NCBI RefSeq assembly: GCF_003024195.1
Contig: NZ_KZ679049.1
Location: forward strand, 268,513 to 332,512
Reading direction: 5' to 3'
Source of the DNA: Streptomyces dioscori
GTDB taxonomy: Bacteria > Actinomycetota > Actinomycetes > Streptomycetales > Streptomycetaceae
Length of the DNA: 64,000 nucleotides
Program-made: the position numbers and the translations under genes
Part shown: piece after piece, positions 25,243 to 34,083 of the stretch
Numbering within the stretch: position 1 is the stretch's first letter
Layout: every line of letters starts with the position of its first letter
Notes under the pieces: model-generated
What the model was told of the DNA's origin: nothing
The model's input: only the letters and a program-made list of their open reading frames with translations
The model's database searches: none

Positions 25243-26277
25243 ATGAGGCTTTGCACCACCCGGCCCACAGTCCGACGCACCTGGACCGTGGAACTGCGCG
25301 CACTGCCCGGCGGACCGGTTCTCGTCTGCCAGGAGTGCCCGCGCAGCGGACGCGCGCTCAACAGCTCATCCGCACGATCAGAACTCCTCGCCCATCTGGC
25401 ACGGCACGCCCGCCACGAACTCCTCGCACCCCACCTGCGCACATGCCAGTGTTACGAACGTGGCTGCAGCTGGCATCCGCGCCACCGCGGCTGCAGCGGG
25501 CCTATCCGACTCGTGCTCGCCCGCGATCGCGGTGGCCGAATGTGGCGCCTGGCCGACGCATGCACAGCCTGCGCCATGGCCACCTCGCAGGCCGCAGTCG
25601 TCCCGGACACGCTCTTGTCATCCGCACCTCCCGCGCCGCTCGGGCGCGCACGACGTAGAGGGCGCCGCTTCAAGAAACCGGACCAGCAGACCCGAGTTCG
25701 CGAAATGCTCAGCTACCTCGCGGCTGCGCTACCTAGTGACGTTGGCGCTGCCGCCCGACTCATTGCCTTGCAATGCATTCTGCGCATAAACGACTCAGCA
25801 CAGGTCAGCCTGCCCACAGGCGTGCTGCGCAGCCTGCGGCTAGGGTCCGATTCGGCGCCGTGGCGGGAGCTTGAACAGTCACGGTGGCTGCATGCCGACC
25901 CTCCCCTTCCACCCCGCGCCAGCGCCGTCGTGACCGCGCAACTGCTTGACGCCGGACTGTTCATCCAGCACCCGGCGCGGCCCGATCGACTCAGGGCCGC
26001 CGACTGGGCACTACGCGCCGCCTCCCGAGCCCAGTCTGGCTCGGCACCGGTTGCCCGACTAGTCGCAGTCTGCCTCGCGTCTCACACGGAACCGGAAAGC
26101 AGGTACGCAAGTTCCGAGAGAGACCGTTTGGCTCACGAATGCGGTTTGACCGGCGCGGCGTTCACCGGCGCACTCGACCAGTTGACGGCGGCGCGATTCC
26201 TCAGCTCTTGGCGCCTCCACTCAACATCGGGCGATCTTGAGTGGACACTGACAAAGACTCTCAGCCACGGAGGCTAA
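25243..26277 (+). CDS. Cys-rich hypothetical protein with helical C-terminus
   Basis: This 344-residue protein matches no family I can name. Residues 25-125 hold several CxxC/CxC pairs (CQECP, CQCYERGC, CTACA) and histidines, suggesting one or two zinc ribbons. An Arg/Lys-rich linker follows, then an alpha-helical region reminiscent of winged-helix replication or DNA-binding proteins of actinomycete mobile elements. The start ATG at 25243 has GGGAGG 12 bases upstream, rather distant. It is divergent from, and probably regulated by, the XRE protein through the three 16-bp elements. Confidence 0.65.
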   Translation: MRLCTTRPTVRRTWTVELRALPGGPVLVCQECPRSGRALNSSSARSELLAHLARHARHELLAPHLRTCQCYERGCSWHPRHRGCSGPIRLVLARDRGGRMWRLADACTACAMATSQAAVVPDTLLSSAPPAPLGRARRRGRRFKKPDQQTRVREMLSYLAAALPSDVGAAARLIALQCILRINDSAQVSLPTGVLRSLRLGSDSAPWRELEQSRWLHADPPLPPRASAVVTAQLLDAGLFIQHPARPDRLRAADWALRAASRAQSGSAPVARLVAVCLASHTEPESRYASSERDRLAHECGLTGAAFTGALDQLTAARFLSSWRLHSTSGDLEWTLTKTLSHGG

Positions 26278-26506
26278 CTGGAGATCAGACGCGCAGCAAT
26301 CGGCGTCAGGTGCGATCCGTCCGTAGGCTGGCCAACTCCACGCACAGCTATCGCACATATTCGCGCGGTCAGGCCCTGTCCAATCTGACACCGTCCACAA
26401 CCCACACCTTTGCGGTAAGACGGAACCCGCCCGACGACCTACACCCGGAAGCAGTGTCCGCTGAGTCGCGTTCCCGAATTCGTCGGATGCGCATGCATCA
26501 GCTGCG

Positions 26507-27031
26507 TCAGCTCACAAGCCCGAGATTAATGAGGCGGAATCCCATCGCCGATTCACTGACGTCGAAAACCTCAGCCAATGCGCTGGTGCAGCGATCCGGA
26601 TCTTGGCGGACCGCACCGGGCAACTGCTGCAGCATCGATCGAACAAGGCTTGCCGGCATGAGGAGACTGGCCGCGAAGGTGTTCGCTTCGATCTCTTCCC
26701 GGTCGGTTGCCATGCTGGAGGTCTTGTCACGGAGGTTAACCCGGACAGGCCGGTCCAGCACAACATCGCGCCCTGGATGCAACAGGAAGTGACCCAGTTC
26801 GTGGGCGATGGTGAATCGTTGGCGGTGATCGGAATGGGTGTCGTTGACGCCTACGACAGGGGGTTGACCGTCTTGGCGGACGAGCATGCCTGAGACGTCT
26901 CCATCCTTAAAGGCACTCCGCGAGACAACGATGCCGAGGTGAACGGCAAGCCGCTCCACTCGGACGGGTGGGGCGGTCTCTCCCGCTTCCGCCAATAGGC
27001 GTACCGCCGCCTGCTCCGCCCGACTAGCCAC
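26507..27031 (-). CDS. ImmA/IrrE-type metallopeptidase (CapP-like)
   Basis: This 174-residue zinc peptidase has the HExxH motif at His77-Glu78-His81 (AHELGHFLLHP) and Glu115 in 'EIEANTFAASLLMP' as the third ligand, typical of COG2856 ImmA/IrrE. These peptidases cleave a partner XRE repressor. In CBASS loci the equivalent, CapP, cuts CapH after DNA damage. The GTG at 27029-27031 overlaps the stop of the XRE gene (27024-27026), so the two are coupled. The pair lies directly upstream of, and divergent to, the CD-NTase gene. Confidence 0.88.
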   Translation of the reverse strand: MASRAEQAAVRLLAEAGETAPPVRVERLAVHLGIVVSRSAFKDGDVSGMLVRQDGQPPVVGVNDTHSDHRQRFTIAHELGHFLLHPGRDVVLDRPVRVNLRDKTSSMATDREEIEANTFAASLLMPASLVRSMLQQLPGAVRQDPDRCTSALAEVFDVSESAMGFRLINLGLVS

Positions 27032-27332
27032 GACCTGCCTCCTTCTGCGCGTTGGCCAGCACGTTCTGAGCCCAGCCACGTACGTCTTCCGGAACCTCGT
27101 CCAAAACGTCTGAGCGGCCGTCGGGCGCGGGCAGCAGCGATTCGGCGTCCACCCGCAGCACCGCCGCGAACTCGAACAGCATGTGCAGCGCGACCCTCTG
27201 GCGCCCCTTCTCAATGTTGCTGATTGACGTGCGATTGAGCCCGACGGCACCCCCCAGCTCCTGCTGGTTCATCCCTTGGGCGGCACGCGCCTTACGGACC
27301 CGCTCCCCGAATGCCTCGTAGAACTCGTCCAT
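27024..27332 (-). CDS. XRE-family repressor (CapH-like)
   Basis: This 102-residue protein has an HTH_3 domain ('RVRKARAAQGMNQQELGGAVGLNRTSISNIEKGRQ') and a short acidic C-terminal region that could be the cleavage substrate of the coupled metallopeptidase. The ATG at 27330-27332 is preceded by AGAGGA. It is divergent from the CD-NTase gene across 122 bases containing a GAGTG/CACTC dyad. By analogy with CapH it should repress the CBASS operon and itself. Confidence 0.85.
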   Translation of the reverse strand: MDEFYEAFGERVRKARAAQGMNQQELGGAVGLNRTSISNIEKGRQRVALHMLFEFAAVLRVDAESLLPAPDGRSDVLDEVPEDVRGWAQNVLANAQKEAGRG

Positions 27333-27384
27333 GTGTTCGCATCCTCTCGCACCCACGCCCGTCTTTCCAGTCTCACAAACACTG

Positions 27385-27423
27385 TTGCCAAGAGTGGAAC
27401 ACTCATGGTTTGCTAAAGTGGAA
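27385..27423. promoter_or_regulatory. Putative CapH-like operator/promoter
   Basis: GAGTG-GAA-CACTC (27392-27404) is a perfect dyad, and a related AGTGGAA recurs at 27417-27423. TTGCCA (27385-27390) could be a -35 element for the rightward CBASS operon. The position between the divergent repressor and CD-NTase genes supports repression of both. Confidence 0.5.
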
Positions 27424-27454
27424 ACCAGGGGGGCCTGAGTCCAGAGAGGTACAG

Positions 27455-28480
27455 ATGGTTCGCAAAGAGACCCTTGCGTCGCTCGTCGACAAAGGACGCC
27501 GCAAGATCCAGGTGACCGACGAAGAACTCGACGAGGCCAAACGCCGCCGCCGACTCCTCGCCAGGTCCGCCCTCCGGGCCTTCCCTGGATCGACTACCTA
27601 CTTCAACGGCAGCATTGCGCACGGCGACGCCAACACCCCGCTGACAGATGTCGATCTGGGCGTGGTCCTGACTGCGGAGGACGCCAAGCCATACGGACCG
27701 GGCAAGAAGAGCGCCCTATCCCTCATGGAAACGGTGCGGGACGTGATCCACGAGGACCTCGATGAGGAGTTCCCGAAACTCACGATCGAGGTAGTCGGCC
27801 GACGCCGTGCCGTTCTGGTGCGTTTCGGAGACCCGGTGACGAACGGGCAGCCAGACTTCACCGCGGACGTCATGACCGCGATCCCACACCCATCGGGCTG
27901 CGGGCTGTACATCCCGAACACAAAGATCGCGGACCAGTGGGACCGCGCCGATCCGATCACCCACACGAAAATGGTGCTGCAGGCCATCGAGGACACAAAG
28001 GTGATCTTCGCCCGTACGGTCCGGCTGCTGAAACACTGGAACGGCACCCACAGCAAGCCCCTGTGCTCGTGGAACATCAAAGCCCTCGCCCTCGGGTGTC
28101 TCGGTGAGCCGATGCCCCTGGTAAACGCACTCCAGGTCTTCTTCACCCACGCAGCAGACGAGATCAACAAGGGGCGTACACCGGACCCGGCCGGCGTGGC
28201 AGGACCCATCCCTCTGAACATGACGCGCCCCGAAGTTCACAAACGGCTGTGCACTGCCCGCGACTACATCAACCTCGCGATCGAGCACGAGGCCGCCGGA
28301 CGCCCGCTGAGCGCCCAGCACGCCCTCCACCAGATCCTCCCCGAGTTGGTCCCGGATGCGAACGCCACACAGGAGGAAGCCGACAGACTGGCGTCAACCG
28401 TCCGCTCAGGCGGCACCGCTGCCACCGGCCTCGGGCTCGCAGTCGGACTCGTCACGCCCACCCGGGCCTGGGGAATCTGA
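27455..28480 (+). CDS. CD-NTase (CBASS nucleotidyltransferase)
   Basis: This 341-residue protein has the cGAS/DncV-type nucleotidyltransferase core: Gly52-Ser53 in 'FNGSIAHGDANT', the Asp65-x-Asp67 pair (TDVDLGVVL) and a third acidic residue in 'DFTADVM' (Asp134 or Asp138). The helical half carries 'RLLKHWNGTHSKPLCSWNIKALAL', as in CdnD/CdnG-type proteins. It should make a cyclic oligonucleotide on phage infection. The ATG at 27455 has AGAGAGG 5 bases upstream. It is followed 3 bases later by an E2-like gene and then a TM protein, the content of a short type II CBASS operon. The C-terminus reads '...RAWGI'. Confidence 0.9.
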   Translation: MVRKETLASLVDKGRRKIQVTDEELDEAKRRRRLLARSALRAFPGSTTYFNGSIAHGDANTPLTDVDLGVVLTAEDAKPYGPGKKSALSLMETVRDVIHEDLDEEFPKLTIEVVGRRRAVLVRFGDPVTNGQPDFTADVMTAIPHPSGCGLYIPNTKIADQWDRADPITHTKMVLQAIEDTKVIFARTVRLLKHWNGTHSKPLCSWNIKALALGCLGEPMPLVNALQVFFTHAADEINKGRTPDPAGVAGPIPLNMTRPEVHKRLCTARDYINLAIEHEAAGRPLSAQHALHQILPELVPDANATQEEADRLASTVRSGGTAATGLGLAVGLVTPTRAWGI

Positions 28481-28483
28481 CCC

Positions 28484-29008
28484 ATGCCGACCTGGTACGG
28501 GGTCCAGCCTGCCTGGTGGGCCCCGCTCGAACGCGATGCCCGACGGCGGATCGGCTCCGCCCTCCGGCACACCTACCGTCACGGTTCACTGACGTACGAA
28601 CTCACTGGCCTCGACGTCACGGGCGAGCCAGAGCCGGTCGACGTCCGCATCAGCTTCTACAAGGACCCGCCCTACCCGACGTACGGTCTGAAGCCACAGG
28701 ACTTCCCCCGTGTCCACGCTAAACAGGGGGCTCTCTCGAAGCATCGCTACTCGGCAGACGACGCCCTCTGCCTCTGGCACCCGCTGGATCCAGAAGAGCG
28801 AAGGTGGACGAGTTCGAAAGGACTCCTGGACCTCATCGAGATAGTGCGCACACACTTGTTCCTCGAACACTACTGGCGGCTCACCGGCGGTGAGCACGAC
28901 GGCCGGTGGCTGGTGGAGGATGCCCCACATGGCATGCCGGGGAGTGGTGCGTGGAGGTCATCGCGGCGACGGACAGCGGGTGGACGTGGGCTCAGACAAC
29001 CGCGCTGA
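28484..29008 (+). CDS. E2-like conjugating protein of CBASS
   Basis: The protein has up to 174 residues. Residues 37-135 look like the prokaryotic E2 fold: a beta strand 'VDVRISFYKDPPYP', 'DFPRVHAK' with the conserved His, and candidate catalytic Cys96 in 'ADDALCLWHPLD', then two helices. Compact type II CBASS systems pair a CD-NTase with an E2 alone, which conjugates or primes the CD-NTase C-terminus. The ATG lies 3 bases after the CD-NTase stop. The last 19 or so residues overlap the next gene out of frame and look less conserved. Assignment rests on context plus weak motifs. Confidence 0.75.
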   Translation: MPTWYGVQPAWWAPLERDARRRIGSALRHTYRHGSLTYELTGLDVTGEPEPVDVRISFYKDPPYPTYGLKPQDFPRVHAKQGALSKHRYSADDALCLWHPLDPEERRWTSSKGLLDLIEIVRTHLFLEHYWRLTGGEHDGRWLVEDAPHGMPGSGAWRSSRRRTAGGRGLRQPR

Positions 29009-29448
29009 TCGTGCCTTTCATCGCCGTGTTCGGCGCCTTCTTGACCTACGCCCTCAACCAGCGGGCGGTACGACGAGAGCGTCGGGCCAAGACCTTCGCA
29101 GAAGCCCTGACTGCGGTCGAGGAATACCTGGAGATGCCCTACCGCATACGGCGTCGCCCGGAGTCCTCGGCCCAGGTCCGACAGGAACTTACGGACGAGG
29201 TGAGCAGCCTCTTGGCGCGTATGGCATTTCACCAGGCCTGGCTCCAGATCGAAGCGTCGTCCGTAGCCGGACCGTACGCGACTCTCGTCTCCACGGCCCG
29301 TGCAGAAGCTGGTGCACAGATGAGTCTCGCCTGGCAGCAGCCCCCCTTGACGTCCGACGACAGCATGAACCTCGGCTCCGCCTATCCCCGCGACCGGTCA
29401 AACGGCGCCCGAGCCAGCTGCATCGACGCGATGCGCCGCCACCTCTGA
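28951..29448 (+). CDS. One-TM membrane effector of CBASS
   Basis: This 165-residue protein has one strong TM helix at about residues 12-34 ('TTALIVPFIAVFGAFLTYAL') followed by a basic stretch (RAVRRERRAK) and a cytoplasmic helical domain. This fits membrane-disrupting CBASS effectors by position and topology; no effector family is recognised by sequence. The GTG at 28951 is chosen because GGGGA lies 8 bases upstream and it precedes the TM. It overlaps the E2 ORF by 58 bases, so either start could be off. Confidence 0.7.
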   Translation: MEVIAATDSGWTWAQTTALIVPFIAVFGAFLTYALNQRAVRRERRAKTFAEALTAVEEYLEMPYRIRRRPESSAQVRQELTDEVSSLLARMAFHQAWLQIEASSVAGPYATLVSTARAEAGAQMSLAWQQPPLTSDDSMNLGSAYPRDRSNGARASCIDAMRRHL

Positions 29449-30273
29449 AGACGTGGACACGCTGGCGGTCCAACGGCAACCGGGAACACTAGTGCGGTGT
29501 GAAGCTCGCCACGCTCGACAGCGCCGACTGGGCCGGGGTGGAGAACTGCCGCGCCCAACAGAGGCAATCCACGCGACGAGACAGGGTCTATGTCCGTGAT
29601 GTCGCACCCGAGTGAGGCCAACTATCAGTCCTTAACGCGGCCACAATGGATCCTCGCAGACTCTCCTACCAGGCAACCCTCCAGACGCTGAGGCCAACTA
29701 TCAAACCTCGTCACACCTGCGCGACGGAGACCCATGAAGATCCACGGAGATCGCCGGCTGACCCCTCGCGACCCCGTCACGCTGCGTCGCGGGCGGTACC
29801 GGCGACACACCCGGGACGCCGGCCGGACCGCGGCGTCCCCCGCAGGCGCCCGCGCCGGTGTGCGCCGGCACGTCCGAGGCGGATGGGGCTGCCCGGAGCC
29901 GTGAGGCCTCCCTGTTCCGACACAATGCTCCAGCCCTCTGCGCCCGGCCGCGAGCGGCCCTATGATGCACTCAGCGTGACCGCCCCGTCGGCTCGGCCGT
30001 ATGCCGCCCCGACGGACGGCGAGGGGGAGGTACGGGGGCGATGGACAGAAACGATCTCGGGGCAGCCACCTGCCCGTCCACGGCGGCGAGAACTCTCACG
30101 ATCCGGTGCTGTTGATCAGCCGGCCGACTTGGCATCCGGCCCGCGTTCCGGACAACTCCGCCTTTTTTCAACGCTGTTGACACCCGCGGATTCCCGCAAC
30201 GACCACGCCGACGGGCAGAGGGACCCGGCGGGGGTGACAGTCACACCGAGTTGGACCGCACCAGGGGGGAAAC
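29449..30273. other. 825-base gene-poor spacer with 15-bp direct repeat
   Basis: No convincing gene is seen. TGAGGCCAACTATCA is repeated exactly at 29613-29627 and 29689-29703, 76 bases apart. A short GTG-started ORF near 29497 begins like a fumarylacetoacetate hydrolase ('MKLATL') but stops after about 38 codons. The stretch separates the CBASS operon from the signalling trio and may be decayed sequence or an insertion scar. Confidence 0.55.
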
Positions 30274-32376
30274 ATGGTGCACTCATCACTGCACGGCCGG
30301 GGGGCACTGTTCGACACCGAACCGCCGGGGCTCGCTCCGCGGCTCACCGGCCTGCGGCCCTACCAGCACATTCCCACGCCGTACGAACACCAGGGGGAAC
30401 TGCCCTTCGTGGTGCTCGCGGGCGGGAGGGGCCTCGGCAAGAGCGCGGTCCTCGGCGAACTGCGTTCCGCCTATCGCGGCCACACGCCTGTCGCGCTGAT
30501 CGACGGGGAGGACGCGCAGTTCGACCGGCCCTCCCCGGACGGGCACGCCGAATCCTGGTCGCCCGTGTCGCAGGCGACGGTGACGATCGCCGAGCAACTC
30601 GCCGAGCCCGTCACCGGCGCAGGGCGCATCAGTTTTCCGCGCCTGGCATCCGGGCTGCTCGCCGTCGCCGCCGGCGGCTGGAGCGACCGCGATCTGCCGC
30701 GGATCAGGCAGGAGGCCGAGCGGATCCTGCTGATGAACGACACCGGGTCCTGGGTGGCCGGGTTCGCGGGACGGTGGATCGGCAAGGTGGTGGCGAAGCT
30801 CGTCGCGTCGTTGTCGGAGACGGGGCCGGTGGTCGAGCCGATCATCGAGGCGGCTCTGGAGGCGTTCGGCGAGGGCGTCGCGCCGACCCAGCGGCGGCTG
30901 CGCAAGGGAGCCGCGTGGTACTGCGACTACCCGAACGCGGGCGGCAACCCGAAGCTCGGACTGATCCTGCTCTCCGGGCACTTCAGGGCGGGCGGGGCCT
31001 CGCACACCCACGCGGAGCGCTATCTCGTACGGGCTCTGCTGGCCGATCTCGACGACGCGTACGCGGGGGTCGTGCAACGTGCACACCGCCTGGGGCGGCC
31101 GGTCGTACTGATCGACAACGTCCAGGAGCCCGCCGGGTTCCATCTCATGGAGTCGGTGCTGCGGGACCGCGCCGACGGCATCGCCGACCGGGTCGTCTTC
31201 TTCGCCGCGCTGCGCGGCCACGGCCATCCGGCGCTGCGCAACACCGTCCGCCGCACCCTGCCCGAGCTGGCCCGGGGCAGCGGCTGGGTGCCGGGCAGCG
31301 CACCGTCCTCCCGGGCCCTGCTGGTCGCGCTGCCGCCGCTCTCGCCCGACGAGACCCTGCACATGGTGAACGCCGCCTGCCCGGGACAGCCGACACATCC
31401 CCAACTCCCGCACGCGGTCCATCGGTTGACCGACGGGAATCCGCTCGGCATCGCCCTGATCGCCGAGTCGGCCCGCCAGAACCTGCCCCAAGGGGCGGTG
31501 TCACTCGGGGAGTTGCTCATGGCCGACGTGGCCCTGCACGACGACCGCACCGGGCACCCCGCCCACCGGGAGCTGCTCGACCGGCTCGCGCCGGACGACA
31601 GACTCGACGAACTGACCGTCCTTGCCGCCGCGCACGACCGTGACTCGGCCTTCGTGCTCGCCGAGACCGGGCTCCCGGACGACTTCGGCACCGCCGGTGT
31701 CCTCGATCTGGAGGAGCGGCTGGCCCAGGAGGGCCGCCCGGGAACTCCCGGGCACTTCGTCGGCGACCCCTTCCTCCGTGTGCTCCTCCTGCTCCGGCTG
31801 CACCGTCACGACCCCGACCACGCGGCGTGGCAGTGGGTCCACCGCACCCTCATCGACCACTGCCGCGGCACGTCCCCGGACCACTCCGGCTACCGCGTCC
31901 GTCACGAACTCGCCCTGGGCAACGTCGATTTCGCGGTCGCGCACCTGCGCGACACCTTTCTCAGGCTGGACACCTGCGACTGGCTGTCCGCGCTCGTCCT
32001 CATCGCCTCGGCGCCCTGCTACGACGCGTACGACCCCGAAGGGCGGCACCTGGGCAACGAGCTGTACGACGACCGGGGAGCCGTCGCGCTCGGCCGCACG
32101 GACGCCGCACAGCACCTCCCGGACGGCGTGGACGTGACGCTCCATCTGCGCGTACGACGCATCCTGCACGCCGTCTGGCAGTTGACCGATCCGCTGGTGC
32201 TGCCGGACCCGAGGGTGACCGAACGGCTGCGGTGGGAGCTGGAACAGCTCTCCAACCAGAAGCCCGCGGGCAGTGAAACGCTCTGGCGGGCCTCCCGGGA
32301 CTGGCCGGCGGACGCGGCGGCCGGGCGGCCGTTCCGTGTCCCGGGCGACGACGAGGAACAGAACGGGGGCCACTGA
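30274..32376 (+). CDS. STAND-like P-loop ATPase
   Basis: This 700-residue soluble protein has Walker A GGRGLGKS at residues 50-57, a Walker-B-like 'PVVLIDNVQEP' and a long helical C-terminus without clear repeats. It resembles AAA/STAND ATPases paired with signalling proteins in Streptomyces. The ATG at 30274 has GGGGGGA upstream. Its stop overlaps the next ATG by one base, so the two are coupled. The operon continues to a binding-protein-like membrane protein and a Ser/Thr kinase, suggesting a sensor-kinase-ATPase module. Its function is unknown. Confidence 0.8.
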   Translation: MVHSSLHGRGALFDTEPPGLAPRLTGLRPYQHIPTPYEHQGELPFVVLAGGRGLGKSAVLGELRSAYRGHTPVALIDGEDAQFDRPSPDGHAESWSPVSQATVTIAEQLAEPVTGAGRISFPRLASGLLAVAAGGWSDRDLPRIRQEAERILLMNDTGSWVAGFAGRWIGKVVAKLVASLSETGPVVEPIIEAALEAFGEGVAPTQRRLRKGAAWYCDYPNAGGNPKLGLILLSGHFRAGGASHTHAERYLVRALLADLDDAYAGVVQRAHRLGRPVVLIDNVQEPAGFHLMESVLRDRADGIADRVVFFAALRGHGHPALRNTVRRTLPELARGSGWVPGSAPSSRALLVALPPLSPDETLHMVNAACPGQPTHPQLPHAVHRLTDGNPLGIALIAESARQNLPQGAVSLGELLMADVALHDDRTGHPAHRELLDRLAPDDRLDELTVLAAAHDRDSAFVLAETGLPDDFGTAGVLDLEERLAQEGRPGTPGHFVGDPFLRVLLLLRLHRHDPDHAAWQWVHRTLIDHCRGTSPDHSGYRVRHELALGNVDFAVAHLRDTFLRLDTCDWLSALVLIASAPCYDAYDPEGRHLGNELYDDRGAVALGRTDAAQHLPDGVDVTLHLRVRRILHAVWQLTDPLVLPDPRVTERLRWELEQLSNQKPAGSETLWRASRDWPADAAAGRPFRVPGDDEEQNGGH

Positions 32377-33917
32377 TGGCAGGCATGACAGCGGGCTGGC
32401 CGGCGTGGCTGCGTGAGCACGTCTGGGAGATCCGTTTCCGCCGGTACGTCGCCCTGATGCTCGCGGTCGTCCTGGTGGCCGCCGGCGTGTGGGGCGGTAT
32501 GACGCTCGCGCGGGAGGACCGGAGCTGTGCTCCCGGAATCGAACGGCCCGAGGGCAGCGACGAGTGCGTGGGCGTGTCGACGACGGCGTACGACTTCGGG
32601 CAGCGCCGGCTCACCGACGTCATAGCGGCGATCGACCGGGAGAACGACTCCATCGCCTCCCGCGCCCGGGTCACCGTGGCGGTCTTCCAGCCGTTCTCCA
32701 CGGCCGACAACGACACCCTGCGTGAGCTGCAGGGGGCCTACCTGGCCCAGTACGAGGCCAATCACCACGAGAGCGGGCAGACTCCCGCCGTCCGGCTCGT
32801 CCTCGCCGACCCCGGTGCGGACAGCGCCCACTGGCGGGAGACGGTGGACGCGCTGGGACGCATGGCGAAGGGGCCCGACCGGCTGCGGGCGGTGACCGGC
32901 ATAGGAAGCAGCACCGACACCAACAAGGAGGCCGTCAGGGAGCTGACCCGGCTCGGCATCCCCGTCATCGGCACCTCCATCACCGCCGACGATCTCGCCA
33001 ACGGCCAGAACGGGAAGGACCCCTTCCCCGGTCTCGCCCGGGTCGCTCCCACCAACACCGATCTGGCCCGTGCGCTCACCTCGTCCGCGAGGATCTCGAC
33101 CGACAGGGCCTATCTGGTCTACGACAAGCCGGGCGATCCTTACACCCGTACGCTCCGGCAGTCCTTCGAACGACTGCTGAAGGGCTCGCCGTACCAGCCC
33201 TCCGCGTTCCATCCACCCCAGGACCGCACCCGGGAAGGGGCCACGGCCAACGCCTTTCGCAACATCACCTTCAACATCTGCGACACACCGCGCACCACGG
33301 ACACGCTGCTCTTCGCGGGCCGCCACACCCAACTGCGGCAGTTCGTCAACGCGTTGGGCAGGCGCGGCTGCCTGGACAGGAAATTCACGGTGCTCACCGG
33401 TGACGAGGGGTCGTACCTCACGAGCGACAAGGAGCTGGAGACCGCCGCGCTGGGCCGCAACCTGACCGTGCGCTACACCGCTCTCGCGCACTTCGACGCC
33501 TGGACCGACAACCCGCCCGCGCGGGGCGGTTCACGGGCCGACGCGCGAACCCTGGCCAAGTTGCTCGCGCAGGCCGAGCACGAACCCGTCGGCCCCATCG
33601 GCAGCGCCCCCCTCGACGGCGGCCAGCTGACGGTCGCGTACGACGCCACGCGTCTCGCCGTGAAGGGCATCCGCCAGGCCACACCCGACGGCAGCAGGTT
33701 CCCGGGCCTCGCCGACGTCGGGGACGTGTGGCCACAGCTGCGGGGCAGTCTGCGGGTCTACGGCGCGAGCGGCTGGCTCTGTCTCGACAACCACGGCAAC
33801 CCGTACGACAAGGCCGTGCCGATCGTGGAGTTGACCCCGGCCGGCGGCTCCGAGTTCGTGGAACTGGCGTGGCCGGAGGGCCGACCGCCGAAGGACAACT
33901 GCCTGCCACCTGCCTAG
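32376..33917 (+). CDS. Membrane-anchored periplasmic-binding-like protein
   Basis: This 513-residue protein has an N-terminal TM anchor at about residues 25-45 ('VALMLAVVLVAAGVWGG') and an extracellular type 1 periplasmic-binding (Leu/Ile/Val receptor) fold: 'AVTGIGSSTDTNKEAVRELTRLGIPVIGTSITADD' and 'RVAPTNTDLARAL'. Cysteines outside the membrane are likely disulfide-bonded. It may sense a ligand for the co-encoded kinase and ATPase. Translation is coupled to the ATPase (TGATG). Confidence 0.82.
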   Translation: MAGMTAGWPAWLREHVWEIRFRRYVALMLAVVLVAAGVWGGMTLAREDRSCAPGIERPEGSDECVGVSTTAYDFGQRRLTDVIAAIDRENDSIASRARVTVAVFQPFSTADNDTLRELQGAYLAQYEANHHESGQTPAVRLVLADPGADSAHWRETVDALGRMAKGPDRLRAVTGIGSSTDTNKEAVRELTRLGIPVIGTSITADDLANGQNGKDPFPGLARVAPTNTDLARALTSSARISTDRAYLVYDKPGDPYTRTLRQSFERLLKGSPYQPSAFHPPQDRTREGATANAFRNITFNICDTPRTTDTLLFAGRHTQLRQFVNALGRRGCLDRKFTVLTGDEGSYLTSDKELETAALGRNLTVRYTALAHFDAWTDNPPARGGSRADARTLAKLLAQAEHEPVGPIGSAPLDGGQLTVAYDATRLAVKGIRQATPDGSRFPGLADVGDVWPQLRGSLRVYGASGWLCLDNHGNPYDKAVPIVELTPAGGSEFVELAWPEGRPPKDNCLPPA

Positions 33918-34083
33918 ACCGGGGCACCCGGACAGGAGCGGTGTGCCGAGCGCTATATTCTTCGTCCTCAGGGCGGAGCGACGTAACGGTGGCACCGGAA
34001 CCGACATCCCGCCGCAGAGAGTCTTGGACACCAGCCCCGTCCCTACGGACGCGCGTGTCTCGACTGCCTGGAGGGCGTGTCAG

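Noticed and set aside
26507-27332. XRE/ImmA pair as ICE immunity (ImmR/ImmA)
   Set aside because: No integrase, relaxase or att site was recognised nearby, and direct linkage to a CD-NTase operon favours CapH/CapP.
29497-29614. Fumarylacetoacetate hydrolase gene
   Set aside because: Only the first residues resemble the family; the frame ends after about 38 codons with no further homology.
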